Positions 28,468 to 28,766 of a stretch of 28,766 nucleotides of DNA are shown here, piece after piece. The stretch covers positions 1 through 28,766 of the IMG/VR virus record IMGVR_UViG_3300022542_000461; one strand, written 5' to 3'. This DNA comes from a virus. The translations under genes were made by a program, and so were the position numbers. The number at the start of each line of letters is the position of its first letter. Position 1 is the stretch's first letter. The notes beneath the pieces are model-generated. The model had not been told where the DNA came from. It saw only the letters and a program-made list of their open reading frames with translations, and made no database searches.

Positions 28468-28584
28468 CTACCTTTCCCTATGCCAGATTCCATGTAGGCC
28501 GTCCCACCGCCCTAGGCGGGAGTCCCATTCTTGAACGTCTCGGAGCATGGCCGTTGCCAGGCGGGAGCCGTACCATCCGAACAT
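28468..28584 (-). CDS. Possible 38-residue peptide
   Basis: ATG 28584 follows AAGGGAGCAAGGTCAAGGC. The product is MFGWYGSRLATAMLRDVQEW followed by DSRLGRWDGLHGIWHRER. It is Trp- and Arg-rich. An in-frame GTG at 28677 would add a very basic, low-complexity extension but has no ribosome-binding site. The rest of the window to 28766 (182 bases) shows no gene that I can support. Confidence 0.4.
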   Translation of the reverse strand: MFGWYGSRLATAMLRDVQEWDSRLGRWDGLHGIWHRER

Positions 28585-28766
28585 GCCTTGACCTTGCTCC
28601 CTTGCCCGTACCCTCTGGCCTAGGCGCCTGTATCGCCGCGATAGCCTCCGAGCGTATCGCCGCCTGGCGCCTGGCACTAGGCGTCCGGGTTGGGGGTGTC
28701 CATGCCCTAGCCTTAGGCGCTGGCGCTGGCCGTGTGTCTACCATCGGATAGCGTGTCGGGCGCCCG

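Noticed and set aside
28478-28744. 88-residue minus-strand frame at the right end
   Set aside because: It overlaps the better supported short frame, has no ribosome-binding site and is Arg/Pro/Ala-rich low-complexity sequence.

Overview
The window looks like part of a large tailed double-stranded DNA phage or prophage genome with a T4/SPO1-style replication and recombination module. Every supportable gene (58 of them) lies on the minus strand. Genes are packed tightly, often with ATGA, TGATG or GTGA stop/start overlaps, and nearly all carry a strong GGAGG-type ribosome-binding site. The base composition is moderately GC-rich. The host cannot be named from this sequence. There is no rRNA, tRNA, CRISPR array, insertion sequence or capsid/tail gene. 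A small-terminase-like protein near the left edge suggests that the packaging and structural genes lie beyond coordinate 1.

In transcription order (right to left), about 28.6-22.3 kb is an accessory region of roughly 20 small genes. Many encode Cys-pair (zinc-ribbon-like) proteins, and most have no recognisable function. It is interrupted by three short non-coding stretches: paired hairpins near 27.9 kb, an 11-bp inverted repeat near 26.46 kb, and 10-bp phased repeats at 26.53-26.56 kb. At 22.3 kb there is a near-consensus sigma-70-type promoter (TTGACA, 17 bp, TAGAAT). A 15-bp inverted repeat covers its -10 element, and a winged-helix protein gene follows directly, so it may be a self-controlled switch for the replication operon.

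Downstream come a UvsW-like SF2 helicase (20.4-21.8 kb), a repeat-bearing low-coding stretch (19.68-19.98 kb), a small HNH protein, two tiny membrane proteins, an RNA ligase, a DnaB-like helicase (15.4-16.7 kb), a free-standing HNH endonuclease, a DnaG-like primase, a gp32-like single-stranded-DNA-binding protein and a RecA/UvsX-like recombinase. Next is an SbcCD/Rad50-Mre11 system in which Rad50 is naturally split. The Walker A half ends at a zinc-hook-like CxxC, then come an Mre11-like nuclease, two small proteins (one coiled coil), and a separate gene with the signature and Walker B half.

From 8.5 to 0 kb there are a metallophosphoesterase with three N-terminal zinc fingers, a TIM-barrel-like protein, a DUF1599-like protein, a RuvC-like resolvase, a nucleoside 2-deoxyribosyltransferase-like protein, a family-4-like uracil-DNA glycosylase fused to DNA polymerase I, a second free-standing HNH endonuclease, a small-terminase-like protein, a KTSC-domain protein and a truncated unknown gene.

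Together the enzymes make a nearly self-sufficient recombination-dependent replication kit: helicase, primase, polymerase, SSB, recombinase, end-resection nuclease, branch-migration helicase and junction resolvase. Clamp, clamp loader, topoisomerase and DNA ligase are not in this window. The most unusual points are the split Rad50, the zinc-finger phosphoesterase, the probable self-repressed promoter, and a recurring leader in which the next gene's ribosome-binding site is written into the last codons of the previous gene.
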